From Pseudochelatococcus lubricantis (GTDB lineage Bacteria > Pseudomonadota > Alphaproteobacteria > Rhizobiales > Beijerinckiaceae), in assembly GCF_011762225.1 (NCBI RefSeq), contig NZ_JAASQI010000001.1, positions 434,001 to 498,000 on the forward strand: a stretch of DNA of 64,000 nucleotides, written 5' to 3'. How positions within the stretch are numbered: the stretch's first letter is position 1; each line of letters opens with the position of its first letter. The notes beneath the pieces were generated by a model. The model had not been told where the DNA came from and did no database searches. It saw nothing but the letters and a program-made list of their open reading frames with translations. A program made the position numbers and the translations under genes. Below are positions 24,427 to 34,586 of this stretch, one piece after another.

Positions 24427-26925
24427 TCATATCCCGCGCGGTTTGGCGCGCGTGGTGGCGGTGGCACTGGCAGGGTCCTCGGGCCAGACGTGCCTGGGAT
24501 AGCGCCCGCGCATCTCGGCGCGCACCGCGGTCCATGAGCCGCGCCAGAAGCCGGGGAGATCGCGCGTGATCTGGATCGGGCGGTGCGCCGGGGACAGCAG
24601 TTCGAGCGTGAGCGGCAATCGGCCGTTCGCGATGGCCGGGTGTCCGGCGAGGCCGAACAGTTCCTGCACCCGCACGGCGACGGAAGGGTTATCCCCGCTA
24701 TAATCCACAGGAATGCGTGATCCCGTCGGGGCGGTGAAGTGGGTCGGCGCGTCGCGTTCGAGCTGCTGCTGCCGATCCCACGGCAGCAGGGCCTTGAGCG
24801 CCGCGTCGAGCGTGCCGGTATCGATCTGCGCGAGGCCGGTGAGGCCGACGAGATGGGGCGTGAGCCATGTCTCGACCGTGGCCGCGAGCGCCTCGTCCGA
24901 AAGGTCGGGCCAGAGGTCCGCGCCTTCCGCCTTGCGCAGAAAGGCGACGCGCGTGCGCCATTGCGTGAGCGCCTTCGTCCACGGCAGGGCGGCGACGCCG
25001 AGCCCCGCGATGCCCCGCGCGAGGATGGCGGCGGCCGATTCATCGGGCTTCACCGGCAGCGGCTGCCGGTCGAGCACGATGGCGCCGAGCCGGCGTGTGC
25101 GACGGCTGCGCAGCGCCTTCGCGCTGGTGTCGAAAGTCGTCTCCGCCGCCTCGACGATCATATCGCCGGCAAGCGTCTCCACATCCTCGGGCGTGAGGGG
25201 GGCGGCGGAGACGATGCGCGCCGATGCGGCCGAGCCGGTGATTTCAGCGACCGCAAGCCAGGTTTCGCGCGCAAGAGGATCGGCGGGATCGAGCGTCGCG
25301 CCGCGGCCGTTGGCAAGGACATAGATGCCGTCGCCCGCGCCGTCGCCCGCGCGGGCACGGGCGATGCGGTCCGGAAAGGCGAGCGCGAGCAGGGGGCCGG
25401 GGTCCGGGGCGCGCGTCGCGTCCGCGGCGGGGCCTGCCCAGTTGCGCGCCAGCCTGCGCATGTCGCCGGCGCGCGGCGAGCGGTCGCGGCGGAACTGGCC
25501 GACGCGCTCCGTGATGTCGACGGCGTTGCCGCCCAACCCCCGCTCCACCAGCACGGCGGCGATCTCGGCGGCTTCGGCGCCACGACCGCCGCGACGCGCC
25601 TCGACGACCATGCGGGCGAGGCGTGGCGGCAGCGGCAGTGCCTGCAGCGCCCGGCCGGTATCGGTGAGGCGATGGCGGGCATCGAGTGCGCCGATGCCTT
25701 GCAGGAGCTTGCGCGCCTCGGTCACGGCGGCGGCCGGCGGCGGATCGAGAAAGGGGAGGCGGGCCGGATCGTCGATACCCCAGGCGGCGCAGTCGAGCAG
25801 CAGGGGCGCGAGGTCAGCGGAGAGGATTTCGGGCGTAGAAAAGGGCGCCAGCGCGCCGGTGGCGGCTTCCTCCCACAGGCGGATGCACACGCCCGGCTCC
25901 GTGCGCCCGGCGCGGCCCCGGCGCTGGTCCGCGGCGGCGCGCGAGGCGCGCACCGTTTCAAGGCGCGTGATACCGATGTCGGGCTCGAAACGTGGTACGC
26001 GAGCAAGACCCGAATCGATCACCACGCGCACGCCATCGATGGTGAGCGAGGTTTCGGCGATGGAGGTGGCGAGCACCACCTTGCGCCGCCCGGCGGGGCT
26101 CGGCCGGATGGCGAGGTTCTGCGCGGCGCGGTCGAGCTGGCCGTAGAGGGGGGCGATATCCACAGCCTGTCCACCGGCGGACGCCTGGCTAAACCGCTCC
26201 TCCAGCAGCGCCTCCGTGCGGCGGATCTCGCCCTGCCCGGGCAGGAAAACGAGGATGGAGCCGGGCTCCGACGCGAGCGCCGTGCGCACGGCGGCGGCCA
26301 CCTCCTCCTCCAGCCGGCGGGCTGGATCGCGGCCGCGATAGCGCGTCTCGACCGGGAAGGCGCGGCCTTCGGATTCGATGACGGGAGCTGGAGCGCCCGG
26401 CGCGCCGAGCAGGCCGGCGACGCGCGCGCCGTCAAGGGTGGCGGACATGACGAGGATGCGCAAGTCCTCGCGCAGGCCCGCCTGCGCGTCGAGTGCGAGG
26501 GCGAGGCCGAAATCGGCGTCGAGCGAGCGCTCGTGAAACTCGTCGAAGATGACGACGGCTATGCCGGCGAGTTCCGGATCGTCGAGGATCATGCGGGCGA
26601 AAACGCCTTCCGTCACGACCTCGATGCGCGTGCGCGCGCTCACTTTCGAACCGAGACGCACGCGCAGGCCCACGGTCTCGCCGACCGGCTCCGACAGGGT
26701 TTCCGCCATGCGCGCGGCGGCGCCCTGGGCGGCGAGGCGGCGGGGTTCCAGCATGACGATCCTGCGCCCGCCGACCCAGGACTCGCCGAGCAGGGCGAGC
26801 GGCACGCGCGTCGTCTTGCCTGCGCCGGGCGGTGCGACGAGCACAGCGTTGCGGCCGCGCGCCAACGTCCCGCGCAGGGGCGCGAGCACTTCGTCGATGG
26901 GCAGGGCAGGCGGGGTGTCGGTCAT
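24427..26925 (-). CDS. hrpB: ATP-dependent helicase HrpB
   Basis: A DEAH-box superfamily 2 helicase of 832 residues from this start. Motifs are APPGAGKTTRVP (Walker A, about residue 33), DEFHERS (motif II), SATLDG (motif III), and IAETSLTIDGV with QRRGRAGRTEPG (motifs V and VI). A HA2/winged-helix region and the HrpB-specific C-terminal domain follow. The cellular role in alphaproteobacteria is not well defined. Start choice: the ATG at 26925 gives TDTPPALPIDEVL, matching the family start. An in-frame ATG at 26958 has a better GGAG spacing and would add 11 residues. It is convergent with rpoC. Confidence 0.93.
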   Translation of the reverse strand: MTDTPPALPIDEVLAPLRGTLARGRNAVLVAPPGAGKTTRVPLALLGESWVGGRRIVMLEPRRLAAQGAAARMAETLSEPVGETVGLRVRLGSKVSARTRIEVVTEGVFARMILDDPELAGIAVVIFDEFHERSLDADFGLALALDAQAGLREDLRILVMSATLDGARVAGLLGAPGAPAPVIESEGRAFPVETRYRGRDPARRLEEEVAAAVRTALASEPGSILVFLPGQGEIRRTEALLEERFSQASAGGQAVDIAPLYGQLDRAAQNLAIRPSPAGRRKVVLATSIAETSLTIDGVRVVIDSGLARVPRFEPDIGITRLETVRASRAAADQRRGRAGRTEPGVCIRLWEEAATGALAPFSTPEILSADLAPLLLDCAAWGIDDPARLPFLDPPPAAAVTEARKLLQGIGALDARHRLTDTGRALQALPLPPRLARMVVEARRGGRGAEAAEIAAVLVERGLGGNAVDITERVGQFRRDRSPRAGDMRRLARNWAGPAADATRAPDPGPLLALAFPDRIARARAGDGAGDGIYVLANGRGATLDPADPLARETWLAVAEITGSAASARIVSAAPLTPEDVETLAGDMIVEAAETTFDTSAKALRSRRTRRLGAIVLDRQPLPVKPDESAAAILARGIAGLGVAALPWTKALTQWRTRVAFLRKAEGADLWPDLSDEALAATVETWLTPHLVGLTGLAQIDTGTLDAALKALLPWDRQQQLERDAPTHFTAPTGSRIPVDYSGDNPSVAVRVQELFGLAGHPAIANGRLPLTLELLSPAHRPIQITRDLPGFWRGSWTAVRAEMRGRYPRHVWPEDPASATATTRAKPRGI

Positions 26926-27126
26926 GAGGCTGGCTTGCATGATTCGTTCCGGTGACATCTTGCGCATCTCCCGCCCGTACGTCACCATTGTCATCGAACT
27001 GTTGAAAGCCTATGCTCTGCTTGCGGGATGATAACGTGGGCGAATCCGTAAGGCCCTGAAGCCAAAGAGCAAGGTGCGCGCGGTGCGCCCGGGTTCGTCA
27101 CGCGAGGGGCGGGGGTGGGAATTTAT

Positions 27127-28146
27127 ATGGGTGCCAGGAATCATACGGGTGCCAAGAGTGCGGCCGGCGCCAGAATTTTCAGGGAGGATGCGTTCATCGG
27201 GGCGCGGGGCGGGCGGATGCCTGCATTCCTGCAGCCCAAGGTCTGGGGCAACCCCAAGGCGTGGAACTGGGTGCAGAACGGCAAGTTCGGCGGCGGCTTC
27301 AAGTTCGGCCTGCCGCTCGACACCGGCGGCCTCGACCCCGTTCTCGGCCGCATCGGCTCCCTCGAAGTGCGGCTCGCAACCACCAAGCGCGATATTCGCC
27401 GGGCGCAGCGCCTGCGCTACCGCGTGTTCTACAACGAGATGTCGGCGGTGCCCAACGCCGCCTGCATGCTCGCGCAGCGCGACATGGACGAATACGACGC
27501 CATCTGCGACCATCTGCTGGTGCTCGATCACGACGCGCCGCGCAAGCCGTTCCGCCCCAACAAGCCGAAGGTGGTGGGCACCTACCGGCTGCTGCGGCAG
27601 GAGGTGGCGGATCGCTCCTTCGGCTTCTACACGGCCGGCGAATTCGACGTGCAGCCGGTGATCGACGCCAACCCGCAACTGCGCTTTCTGGAACTCGGCC
27701 GCTCCTGCGTGCTCAAGCCCTACCGCAACAAGCGCACCGTCGAACTGCTCTGGCATGGCATCTGGACCTATGTGCTGCATCACCGCATCGACGTGATGTT
27801 CGGCTGCGCGAGCCTTGAGGGCACCGACCCCGCGAAGATGGCGCTGCCGCTGAGCTTCCTGCATCACTATGCCCGCGCGCCCGAGGAATGGAACGTGAAG
27901 GCCCTGCCGGACCGTTTCGTGCGCATGGACCTGATGAGCAAGGAGGGCATCGATGCCCGCGCCGCGCTGCACAGCCTGCCGCCGCTGATCAAAGGCTATC
28001 TGCGCCTTGGCGGCACCGTGGGCGAGGGCGCGGTGATCGATCGGCAGTTCGGCACCACGGACGTGCTGGTGATGCTGCCGGTGAAGGCGATCAACCCGCG
28101 GTACATCGGTCACTTCGGCGCCACCGCCGACCGGCACGCCGCCTGA
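27127..28146 (+). CDS. olsB: L-ornithine N-alpha-acyltransferase (OlsB-like GNAT)
   Basis: A 339-residue GNAT-fold acyltransferase. OlsB moves a 3-hydroxyacyl chain from acyl carrier protein to ornithine, making the lyso-lipid precursor of ornithine lipids at the inner membrane. Recognisable parts are LEVRLATTKRDIRRAQRLRYRVFYNEM near residue 78, GTYRLLR, then LELGRSCVLKPYRNKRTVELLWHGI and the MFGCASLEGTDP segment in the second half. The ATG at 27127 has a GGGGGTGGGA sequence upstream; a GTG at 27115 is possible. The N-terminus is about 40 residues longer than the Sinorhizobium protein as I recall it. The partner olsA is not in this window. Confidence 0.85.
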   Translation: MGARNHTGAKSAAGARIFREDAFIGARGGRMPAFLQPKVWGNPKAWNWVQNGKFGGGFKFGLPLDTGGLDPVLGRIGSLEVRLATTKRDIRRAQRLRYRVFYNEMSAVPNAACMLAQRDMDEYDAICDHLLVLDHDAPRKPFRPNKPKVVGTYRLLRQEVADRSFGFYTAGEFDVQPVIDANPQLRFLELGRSCVLKPYRNKRTVELLWHGIWTYVLHHRIDVMFGCASLEGTDPAKMALPLSFLHHYARAPEEWNVKALPDRFVRMDLMSKEGIDARAALHSLPPLIKGYLRLGGTVGEGAVIDRQFGTTDVLVMLPVKAINPRYIGHFGATADRHAA

Positions 28147-28180
28147 TCCCCGGGCTATTCGATCCTGCTCCGCCCGTGCT

Positions 28181-29275
28181 TCAGCGCTTGCGTTCCAGAA
28201 TGCGCGAGACGACGCGGGCGGTGTAGTCCACCATGGGCACGATGCGCGAATAGTTGAGCCGCGTCGGGCCGATGACGCCGACGACCCCGAGGATCGTCTG
28301 GCGCGAGTCGCGGAAGGGCGCGGCGATCATCGACGAGCCGGACAGCGAGAACAGCTTGTTTTCCGAGCCGATGAAGATGCGCACGCCCTCGCCGCCCTCG
28401 GCGCGCGACAGCAGGTCGATGACGTCCTTCTGCGTCTCCAGATCGGCGAACAGCAGGCGGATGCGCTCGACGTCCTCCGCCGCCTTGAGATCGTCGAGAA
28501 GGTTCGCCTGTCCGCGCACGATGAGCTGGCGCCCGTCGGAGGGGCCGACGCTGACGGCGAGGCCCGCGTCGATGAGGCCAGTGACGAGCGCGTCGAGTTC
28601 CTGTTCCATACTGGCGCGGCGCTGCTCAACCTGCGCGCGCAGCTCCGCCAGGGTGAGGCCGCGCAAATGCGCGTTGAGATAGTTGCCGGCCTCGATCAGG
28701 GCGCTCGACGGCAGGCCGGGCGGCAGGTCAAGCAGGCGGTTCTCGACTGCGCCGTCCTCGCCCACCAGCACCACGAGCGCCTTCGCGGCATCTAGGCGAA
28801 CGAATTCGATGTGCTTCAGCGGCGGGTTCTGCTTGCCGGTGACGACGACGCCCGCGCCGCGCGTGAGGCCCGACAGCATCACGGTGGCCTCCGACAGCAG
28901 GCTGTCGAGCGAGGTGCCCGTCGCCGCCGCGGCCACCTGCGATTCGATGCGGCTGGTCTCTTCCGAATCGAGGTCGCCGATTTCCAGCATTGCATCGACG
29001 AAGAAGCGCAGGCCGCGCTCGGTTGGCATGCGCCCGGCGCTGATGTGGGGTGCGTAAAGCAGGCCCGCCAGCTCAAGGTCCGCCATCACGTTGCGTACGG
29101 AGGCGGGCGAGAGCGGCATGGAGAGAAGGCGCGCGAGATTGCGCGAGCCGACGGGCTCGCCCGTGGCGAGATAACCCTCTACCACATGGCGGAAAACCTC
29201 GCGCGACCGCTCGTCAAGGTCCGCAAAGAGGCGCGCGCTGTCCGCAGTCGGGACGGTTCGATACGGCATGGTCAT
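28181..29275 (-). CDS. hrcA: Heat-inducible transcription repressor HrcA
   Basis: A 364-residue repressor that binds CIRCE operators of groE/dnaK genes. The N-terminal winged helix reads [50 protein letters not shown], followed by the diagnostic [21 protein letters not shown]. The C-terminus has the HrcA domain with [24 protein letters not shown]. The first ATG lacks a clear Shine-Dalgarno; the ATG two codons in (29269) is an alternative. Its usual partner grpE is not downstream: olsB converges on it 34 bp away. I saw no CIRCE repeat (TTAGCACTC-N9-GAGTGCTAA) in the window. Confidence 0.95.
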   Translation of the reverse strand: MTMPYRTVPTADSARLFADLDERSREVFRHVVEGYLATGEPVGSRNLARLLSMPLSPASVRNVMADLELAGLLYAPHISAGRMPTERGLRFFVDAMLEIGDLDSEETSRIESQVAAAATGTSLDSLLSEATVMLSGLTRGAGVVVTGKQNPPLKHIEFVRLDAAKALVVLVGEDGAVENRLLDLPPGLPSSALIEAGNYLNAHLRGLTLAELRAQVEQRRASMEQELDALVTGLIDAGLAVSVGPSDGRQLIVRGQANLLDDLKAAEDVERIRLLFADLETQKDVIDLLSRAEGGEGVRIFIGSENKLFSLSGSSMIAAPFRDSRQTILGVVGVIGPTRLNYSRIVPMVDYTARVVSRILERKR

Positions 29276-29387
29276 CAGAAAACAGTCATCACGGTATGGT
29301 TTTTGGCTCCTGACTTGCCTCTCCCTGATTAGGGCAACAGGGGGGGCTGCTTCAAGAGGGGGAGCAGGCAGGCCTTGCGGAATCGGC

Positions 29388-29415
29388 TTGTCGGCGGCGC
29401 GCGAGATGCTACAAG
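29388..29415 (+). promoter_or_regulatory. Candidate promoter for rph-rdgB
   Basis: TTGTCG and TACAAG are separated by 16 bp, 36 bp upstream of the rph start, in the 176-bp gap between the divergent hrcA and rph. Sequence match is moderate. Confidence 0.3.
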
Positions 29416-29451
29416 CCGCGCAGGACGATCATTATTCCAGGGATAAGTTCG

Positions 29452-30177
29452 GTGAATACCTCCATCCGCCCCTCAGGGCGCGCTCCGGAAGAGCTGCGCA
29501 AGGTAACCCTCGAACGCGCCGTGGCGCGTTATGCGGAAGGCTCCTGTCTGGTGAAATTCGGCGAGACGCACGTGCTGTGCACGGCCTCGCTGGAAGACAG
29601 GCCGCCGCCGTGGCTGCGCGGACAGGGCCGCGGCTGGGTAACGGCGGAATACGCCATGCTGCCGCGCGCCACGCTGGAGCGCACGCGCCGCGAGGTGACA
29701 TCCGGCAAACCCTCCGGCCGCACGCAGGAAATCCAGCGCCTCATCGGGCGCAGCCTGCGCGCGGTCGTGGACCTGCATGCGATCGGCGAACGGCAGATCG
29801 TGGTCGACTGCGACGTGCTGCAGGCGGACGGCGGCACGCGCACCGCCGCCATCACCGGCGCGTGGGTCGCGCTGCACGATTGCCTGCAATGGATGCAGGC
29901 GCGCTCCATGCTGTCTGCCAAGGCGCTGAAGGACCACGTCGCCGCTGTCTCCTGCGGCATCTACAGAGGCACGCCGGTGCTCGACCTCGATTACGCCGAG
30001 GACTCGGCGGCCGAGACCGATGCCAATTTCGTGCTGACCGGCACGGGCGGCATCGTCGAGGTGCAGGGCACGGCGGAGGGCGCTCCCTTCAGCGAGGAGG
30101 AGCTGCTGCGCCTGCTGGCACTGGCAAGGGCCGGGACGGAAAAGCTCGTCACCCTGCAGAAACTGGCGGTATCCTGA
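29452..30177 (+). CDS. rph: Ribonuclease PH
   Basis: A 241-residue phosphate-dependent 3'-5' exoribonuclease that trims tRNA 3' ends in the cytoplasm. Family features are [26 protein letters not shown] at the start, [17 protein letters not shown] near residue 63 and [21 protein letters not shown] near residue 85. The core [19 protein letters not shown] and [17 protein letters not shown] follow. Translation starts at GTG (29452) with AGGGA about 8 bp upstream. The stop TGA overlaps the rdgB ATG, so the two are translationally coupled. Confidence 0.97.
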   Translation: MNTSIRPSGRAPEELRKVTLERAVARYAEGSCLVKFGETHVLCTASLEDRPPPWLRGQGRGWVTAEYAMLPRATLERTRREVTSGKPSGRTQEIQRLIGRSLRAVVDLHAIGERQIVVDCDVLQADGGTRTAAITGAWVALHDCLQWMQARSMLSAKALKDHVAAVSCGIYRGTPVLDLDYAEDSAAETDANFVLTGTGGIVEVQGTAEGAPFSEEELLRLLALARAGTEKLVTLQKLAVS

Positions 30178-30803
30178 TGGTGCGCAAGCTGGAAGGGCGG
30201 CTCGTCGTCGCCTCGCACAACCCGGGCAAGTTGCGCGAGATGCGTGAGCTGCTCGCGCCCTATCACATCGAGGCCGTGTCGGCGGGCGAACTCCACCTGC
30301 CGGAGCCGGACGAGACCGGAACCACCTTCGCCGAGAACGCGGCGCTGAAGGCGCATGCTGCGGCGACGGCCACCGGCCTGCCCGCCTTTGCCGACGATTC
30401 CGGCCTGTGCGTCGAGGCGCTCGACGGTGCGCCGGGCATCTTTTCCGCCCGCTGGGCCGGCCCCGACAAGGACTTCCCCGCCGCTATCGCTCGCATCGAG
30501 CGGGAACTCGAACGGCGCGGCGCGCTGGACGACGCCGGGCGCCGGGCGCATTTCGTTTCCGCGCTCGTGGTGGCATGGCCGGACGGGCACGAGGAACTGT
30601 TCGAAGGCCGCGTATTCGGCAAGCTGGTGTTTCCCGCGCGTGGCGACAGGGGTTTCGGCTACGATCCGATCTTCCAGCCGGAAGGGTACGACATCACTTT
30701 CGGCGAGATGTCGTCGGAGCAGAAGCACGGCTGGTCGCATCCGCAAGGATTGTCTCACCGCGCCCGGGCGTTCCGCCGTCTCGCGGCGGCGCTGCTGGGC
30801 TGA
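30177..30803 (+). CDS. rdgB: Non-canonical purine NTP pyrophosphatase (RdgB/HAM1)
   Basis: A 208-residue house-cleaning enzyme that hydrolyses dITP, ITP and XTP to monophosphates. Motifs are [17 protein letters not shown] at the N-terminus, then [39 protein letters not shown] with the substrate and metal residues. FGYDPIF and the C-terminal [10 protein letters not shown] complete it. The ATG overlaps the rph stop. In many Hyphomicrobiales this gene is followed by hemW; here recQ converges from the other strand after 95 bp, with no strong terminator between them. Confidence 0.97.
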   Translation: MVRKLEGRLVVASHNPGKLREMRELLAPYHIEAVSAGELHLPEPDETGTTFAENAALKAHAAATATGLPAFADDSGLCVEALDGAPGIFSARWAGPDKDFPAAIARIERELERRGALDDAGRRAHFVSALVVAWPDGHEELFEGRVFGKLVFPARGDRGFGYDPIFQPEGYDITFGEMSSEQKHGWSHPQGLSHRARAFRRLAAALLG

Positions 30804-30898
30804 TACCTGAGCCCCACTCATCGGGAGATGATGAAGCCCATGCGGGGCCTGGCAAGGCACGCACGTGAGTGGCCGCAGAACGGGAGCGCCGGTGTCAG

Positions 30899-32761
30899 TC
30901 AGCGGTTCTCGCGCAGGAAGGCGGCGATGGCGTCCGCGAAGGTCTGGCCGTAGCGTTCCAGCTTGTGCTCGCCCACGCCCTGCACCATGCGCATGGCATA
31001 CAGGTCGGTTGGTTTGAGGCGGGCCATGTCGACCAGGGTGCGGTCGGGGAAAACCATGTAGGCGGCGGCGTTCTCGGCCTTCGCGAGTTCGAGGCGCAGG
31101 CTGCGCAGATGCTGGAACAGGGCGTTTTCCGCCTCCGTGAGCAGGGACGCCGCCTCCCCTGTGCGCGGGCTGTCGCGCCTGCGACGCGGTTCCTCCGCGA
31201 CGGCGCGCAGCGTCAGCTTCTCGCGGCCGAACAGGATGTCCTCGCCCTTCTGCGTCAGACGGTAGCCCGAATAGGCTTCGCCCGTCTCGCCGACGGCGCC
31301 GGTGGCGAACAATTGCCGGATGATGGTGAGCCACGTCCGCTTGCCCTTGTCCGCGCCAACGCCGAATGTCTTGAGCTTGTCGTGGCCAAGGCGGGACACC
31401 GCCTCGTTCTCCGTGCCGGTGAGGATGTCGGCGATATGCGCCGCGCCGAAGCGCTGGCCGGTGCGGGCGATGGCGGACAGCACCTTCTGCGCATCGATGG
31501 TGGCGTCGTAGAGGCTGACGCCGCCCCGGCAAAGGTCGCAGCCGCCGCAGGGCTCGCTCGCCTCACCGAAATAGGCGAGCAGCGCCTGCCGCCGGCAGGT
31601 CGCGGTTTCGCACAGCTCGATCATGGCATTGAGCCTGCGGTGCTCGATGCGGCGGCGCTCGTCGTCGATGTCCTTCTCGTCGATCTGCCGCCTGCGCAGC
31701 GCCATGTCGGAGGCGCCGTAGAGCGTGAGCGTCCACGCCGGCAGGCCGTCGCGCCCGGCGCGGCCGATCTCCTGATAGTAGCCCTCGATGCTGCCGGGCA
31801 TGTCGGCGTGGGCGACGAAGCGCACGTCCGGCTTGTTGATGCCCATGCCGAAGGCGACCGTGGCCACCATGACGATGTCGTTTTCCTGCAGGAAGCGGTC
31901 CTGCCGCTCGCCGCGCAGCGCCTGATCGAGCCCGGCATGGTAGGCGAGCGCGCGCACGCCCTTCTGCGACAGGCTTTCCGCGATTTCTTCCGTGCGCTTG
32001 CGGGCCGAGGTGTAGATGATGCCGCTCGCCCCCTTGTGCGAGAGGACGAATTCCGCAAGCTGGCTCGCGGGACGCTCCTTCGCCGCGAAACGCAGATCAA
32101 GGTTGGGCCGGTCGAAGCTGTGCACGACGACGCGCGGCTCCTCCGGAAAAAGCTGCTGAACGATGTCGGCGCGGGTGGTGCGGTCGGCGGTGGCGGTGAG
32201 CGCGATGGTCTGCGGTGAGCCCAGTTGCTCGCGCACCTGCCGCAGATTGCGGTAATCGGGGCGGAAATCGTGGCCCCATTGCGATACGCAATGCGCCTCA
32301 TCGATGGCGAGGCGGCGAATGCCGATGTCGCGCAGGGCTGACAGCATGTTGTCGCCCGCGAGTTTCTCGGGTGAGACGAACAGAAGCTTCAGCTCGCCGC
32401 GGCGCATCATCCGCCACGCCTCGCGATTCCCGTCGTCGGTGTTGGCGGAATTGATGGTGGCCGCCGGCACGCCGAGGGCCGTGAGCTGCCCGACCTGGTC
32501 GCGCATCAGCGCGACCAGCGGCGAGACGACCAAGGTCATGCCGCCATCGTCCGTCATGGCGGGCAACTGGTAGCACATCGACTTGCCGCTGCCGGTTGGC
32601 ATCACCGCGAAGACGTTCTCGCCGTTGAGCACGGCGGCGATCACCTCGTCCTGCCCCGGGCGGAAATCGTCGTAGCCGAACACCGACTTCAGCACAGCCC
32701 GCGCACGCTGCGCGAGTGCGGGGCTGACGGGCTGAACCTGTGCTGCGCCGGCCTGTGTCAT
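30899..32761 (-). CDS. recQ: ATP-dependent DNA helicase RecQ
   Basis: A 620-residue 3'-5' DNA helicase for recombination and fork repair. Motifs run FRPGQDEVI, MPTGSGKSMCYQLPA (Walker A), RLAIDEAHCVSQWGHDFRPDY, ALTATAD and the QEIGRAGRDG motif VI. The RecQ zinc site (CETATCRRQ ... CGGCDLC, about residues 377-405), winged-helix region and a C-terminal HRDC domain (LFQHLRSLRLELAKAENAAAYMVF onward) complete it. The ATG at 32761 overlaps the stop of the upstream lysE-type gene (ATGA), so the much longer open frame beyond it is not coding. It is convergent with rdgB. Confidence 0.96.
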   Translation of the reverse strand: MTQAGAAQVQPVSPALAQRARAVLKSVFGYDDFRPGQDEVIAAVLNGENVFAVMPTGSGKSMCYQLPAMTDDGGMTLVVSPLVALMRDQVGQLTALGVPAATINSANTDDGNREAWRMMRRGELKLLFVSPEKLAGDNMLSALRDIGIRRLAIDEAHCVSQWGHDFRPDYRNLRQVREQLGSPQTIALTATADRTTRADIVQQLFPEEPRVVVHSFDRPNLDLRFAAKERPASQLAEFVLSHKGASGIIYTSARKRTEEIAESLSQKGVRALAYHAGLDQALRGERQDRFLQENDIVMVATVAFGMGINKPDVRFVAHADMPGSIEGYYQEIGRAGRDGLPAWTLTLYGASDMALRRRQIDEKDIDDERRRIEHRRLNAMIELCETATCRRQALLAYFGEASEPCGGCDLCRGGVSLYDATIDAQKVLSAIARTGQRFGAAHIADILTGTENEAVSRLGHDKLKTFGVGADKGKRTWLTIIRQLFATGAVGETGEAYSGYRLTQKGEDILFGREKLTLRAVAEEPRRRRDSPRTGEAASLLTEAENALFQHLRSLRLELAKAENAAAYMVFPDRTLVDMARLKPTDLYAMRMVQGVGEHKLERYGQTFADAIAAFLRENR

Positions 32762-33384
32762 GAGCGGGTGGCGACCGCGACCGCCGTGCCCACCATCACC
32801 GTCCCGGTGGCGCGGTTGATGAAGGCGAGCGCCCGCGGGCTGGAGAAAAGGCGGCGCGCGCGGGCGGCGGCGAGGACGTAGGCCGAGAAGATCACCGCCA
32901 GCACGGCGAAGGTGACTGCCGCAAGCTCCGCGAAGGTCACGGGTGTGACGGCGTCGAGCGGGATGAAGCCCGGCAGCAGCGCCAGATAGAACATCATCGC
33001 CTTCGGGTTCGACAGGCCGACCATCAGGCCGCCGAGGAAGGCAGCGGGCCCGCCCTCGCCCACCTCCAGCGGTGCGGAGGCGATAGACGTCGCCGGCGCC
33101 GTCCAGAAATGCCACGCCAGCCAGAGCAGATAGGCGGCGCCGAGGTATTTGATGACGATGAACACGCCCTGGAAGGTCTGCGCCAGAACGGCGAGGCCGG
33201 AAACGGCGACCGTCAGCCAGAGGACATCGCTGATGATGATGCCGAGCAGGAAGGGCGCGAGCCCCCGCGTGCCGCGTGCCAGCACCCGCGCCACGATGGC
33301 GGCGACGGCCGGCCCCGGCACGGCGGCGGCAATGGCGAGCGCGCTGGCGAATATCGCGAGCGCGGTGATGTCGATGCCATGCAC
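32758..33384 (-). CDS. LysE/RhtB-family amino-acid exporter
   Basis: A 208-residue inner-membrane protein with about six hydrophobic segments. The N-terminus has the LysE/RhtB pattern AIAAAVPGPAVAAIVARVLARGTRGLAPFLLGI, followed by YLGAAYLLWLAWHFW and GLMVGLSNPKAMMFYLALLPGF. The NPKA motif is diagnostic. The start is GTG at 33384 with AGGAG 8 bp upstream; an overlapping ATG two bases away is in another frame. The family exports amino acids or derivatives; the substrate cannot be told. It sits between recF and recQ and is translationally coupled to recQ. Confidence 0.9.
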   Translation of the reverse strand: MHGIDITALAIFASALAIAAAVPGPAVAAIVARVLARGTRGLAPFLLGIIISDVLWLTVAVSGLAVLAQTFQGVFIVIKYLGAAYLLWLAWHFWTAPATSIASAPLEVGEGGPAAFLGGLMVGLSNPKAMMFYLALLPGFIPLDAVTPVTFAELAAVTFAVLAVIFSAYVLAAARARRLFSSPRALAFINRATGTVMVGTAVAVATRS

Positions 33385-33440
33385 GGGAGGCTCCTGACAG
33401 CGAAAAGAATACGCGGCGCGAATCCGCCCGCGCCGGGAAA

Positions 33441-34586
33441 TCATGCGTTGAAATGGATAGCCTGTCCGGGCGTGACGAGGCAAGTGACGGCCGAGGCGGG
33501 CAGGTCCGCGAACAGCGCAGGGTCGGCGCCGGTCATGAAGATCTGGCTCCCGAGCCGCTCCAGCGCCGCGAACAGCGCCGCACGTCGGCGCGGATCGAGA
33601 TGGGCGGCGACCTCGTCGAGCAGGACGAGCGGCGCGATGCCGCTCATGTCCGCGACGAGGCGCGCATGCGCAAGCACGAGGCCGATCAGCAGCGCCTTCT
33701 GTTCGCCCGTGGAGCACAGGGCGGCGGCCATGTCCTTCGCCGCATGGCGGATGGCGAGGTCGCTGGTCTGCGGGCCGGCGAGCGCGCGGCCGGCGGCGCG
33801 ATCGCGCGCGCGGCCCTCGCGCAGCCCGCGGCGGAAACGGTCCTCCACCTCCACGGCGGGCAACGCGCCGAGTTCGTCCTCCAGCGTGCCGGCGAGGGCG
33901 ATCCGCGCGGAGGGAAACGGCGAGGCGCTGTCGTGGCCGGCGTCGATCAACGCCTGCAGCCGCGCCACCGTTTCAAGGCGCGCGGCAGCCACGGCGACGC
34001 CGAGTTCCGCGACCTCGTGCTCGATGGAATCGAGCCAGCGGGCATTCGTGGGCGCCTCGTCGAGGATGCGGTTGCGCGATGACAGCGCCCGTTCGTAGGC
34101 GCTGGTGCGTGTGCCGTGAGCGGCATCGATGGCGAGCACCAGACGGTCGAGAAACCGGCGTCGGTCGCCGGCCGGGCCGAGGAACAACCCGTCGAGCGCC
34201 GGCGTCAGCCAGACGATGCGCAGATATTCGGCGAACGCCGCGGGAGAGGGGACGGGCGCGCCGTCGATCCGGCATTTGCGGCCCGTCGCGGACGGCTCCA
34301 GCCCCGTGCCGAGCCGCGCGCCGCCGGTTGCCCGATCGAGCGTAACGGATACGGCAAAGCCACCGCTGCCGCCCTTGCGCGCCATGTCCGCGAACGGCGC
34401 ACGGCGCAGGCCGCGCCCCGGCGTGAACAGCGACAGCGCTTCGAGCAGGTTGGTCTTGCCGGCGCCGTTTTCGCCCACGAGCGCCACGATCCGCGCATCG
34501 GTATCGAGGTCGAGCGCCGCGTAGCTGCGAAAATCCGCAAACGAAAGCCGCGTCACCCGGCGCGGCGCGGGCAGTGCGTCAGACAC
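33441..34586 (-). CDS. recF: DNA replication and repair protein RecF
   Basis: A 381-residue SMC-like ATPase that helps load RecA at single-strand gaps. The N-terminus reads VTRLSFADFRSYAALDLDTDARIVALVGENGAGKTNLLEALSLF, with Walker A at about residues 37-44. Family segments YLRIVWLTPALDGLFLGPAGDRRRFLDRLV and the late GEQKALLIGLVLAHARL (signature) with LLDEVAAHLD (Walker B) are present. Its start overlaps the end of dnaN by 8 bp, giving the conserved dnaA-dnaN-recF order. Confidence 0.97.
   Translation of the reverse strand: MSDALPAPRRVTRLSFADFRSYAALDLDTDARIVALVGENGAGKTNLLEALSLFTPGRGLRRAPFADMARKGGSGGFAVSVTLDRATGGARLGTGLEPSATGRKCRIDGAPVPSPAAFAEYLRIVWLTPALDGLFLGPAGDRRRFLDRLVLAIDAAHGTRTSAYERALSSRNRILDEAPTNARWLDSIEHEVAELGVAVAAARLETVARLQALIDAGHDSASPFPSARIALAGTLEDELGALPAVEVEDRFRRGLREGRARDRAAGRALAGPQTSDLAIRHAAKDMAAALCSTGEQKALLIGLVLAHARLVADMSGIAPLVLLDEVAAHLDPRRRAALFAALERLGSQIFMTGADPALFADLPASAVTCLVTPGQAIHFNA

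Noticed and set aside
24739-26955. A 738-residue plus-strand frame opposite hrpB
   Set aside because: HrpB motifs are on the minus strand; this frame is a shadow.
30899-33115. A 738-residue RecQ with an extra 118-residue N-terminus
   Set aside because: The extension lies over the LysE-type gene in another frame; the ATG at 32761 overlapping the lysE stop gives a normal RecQ.
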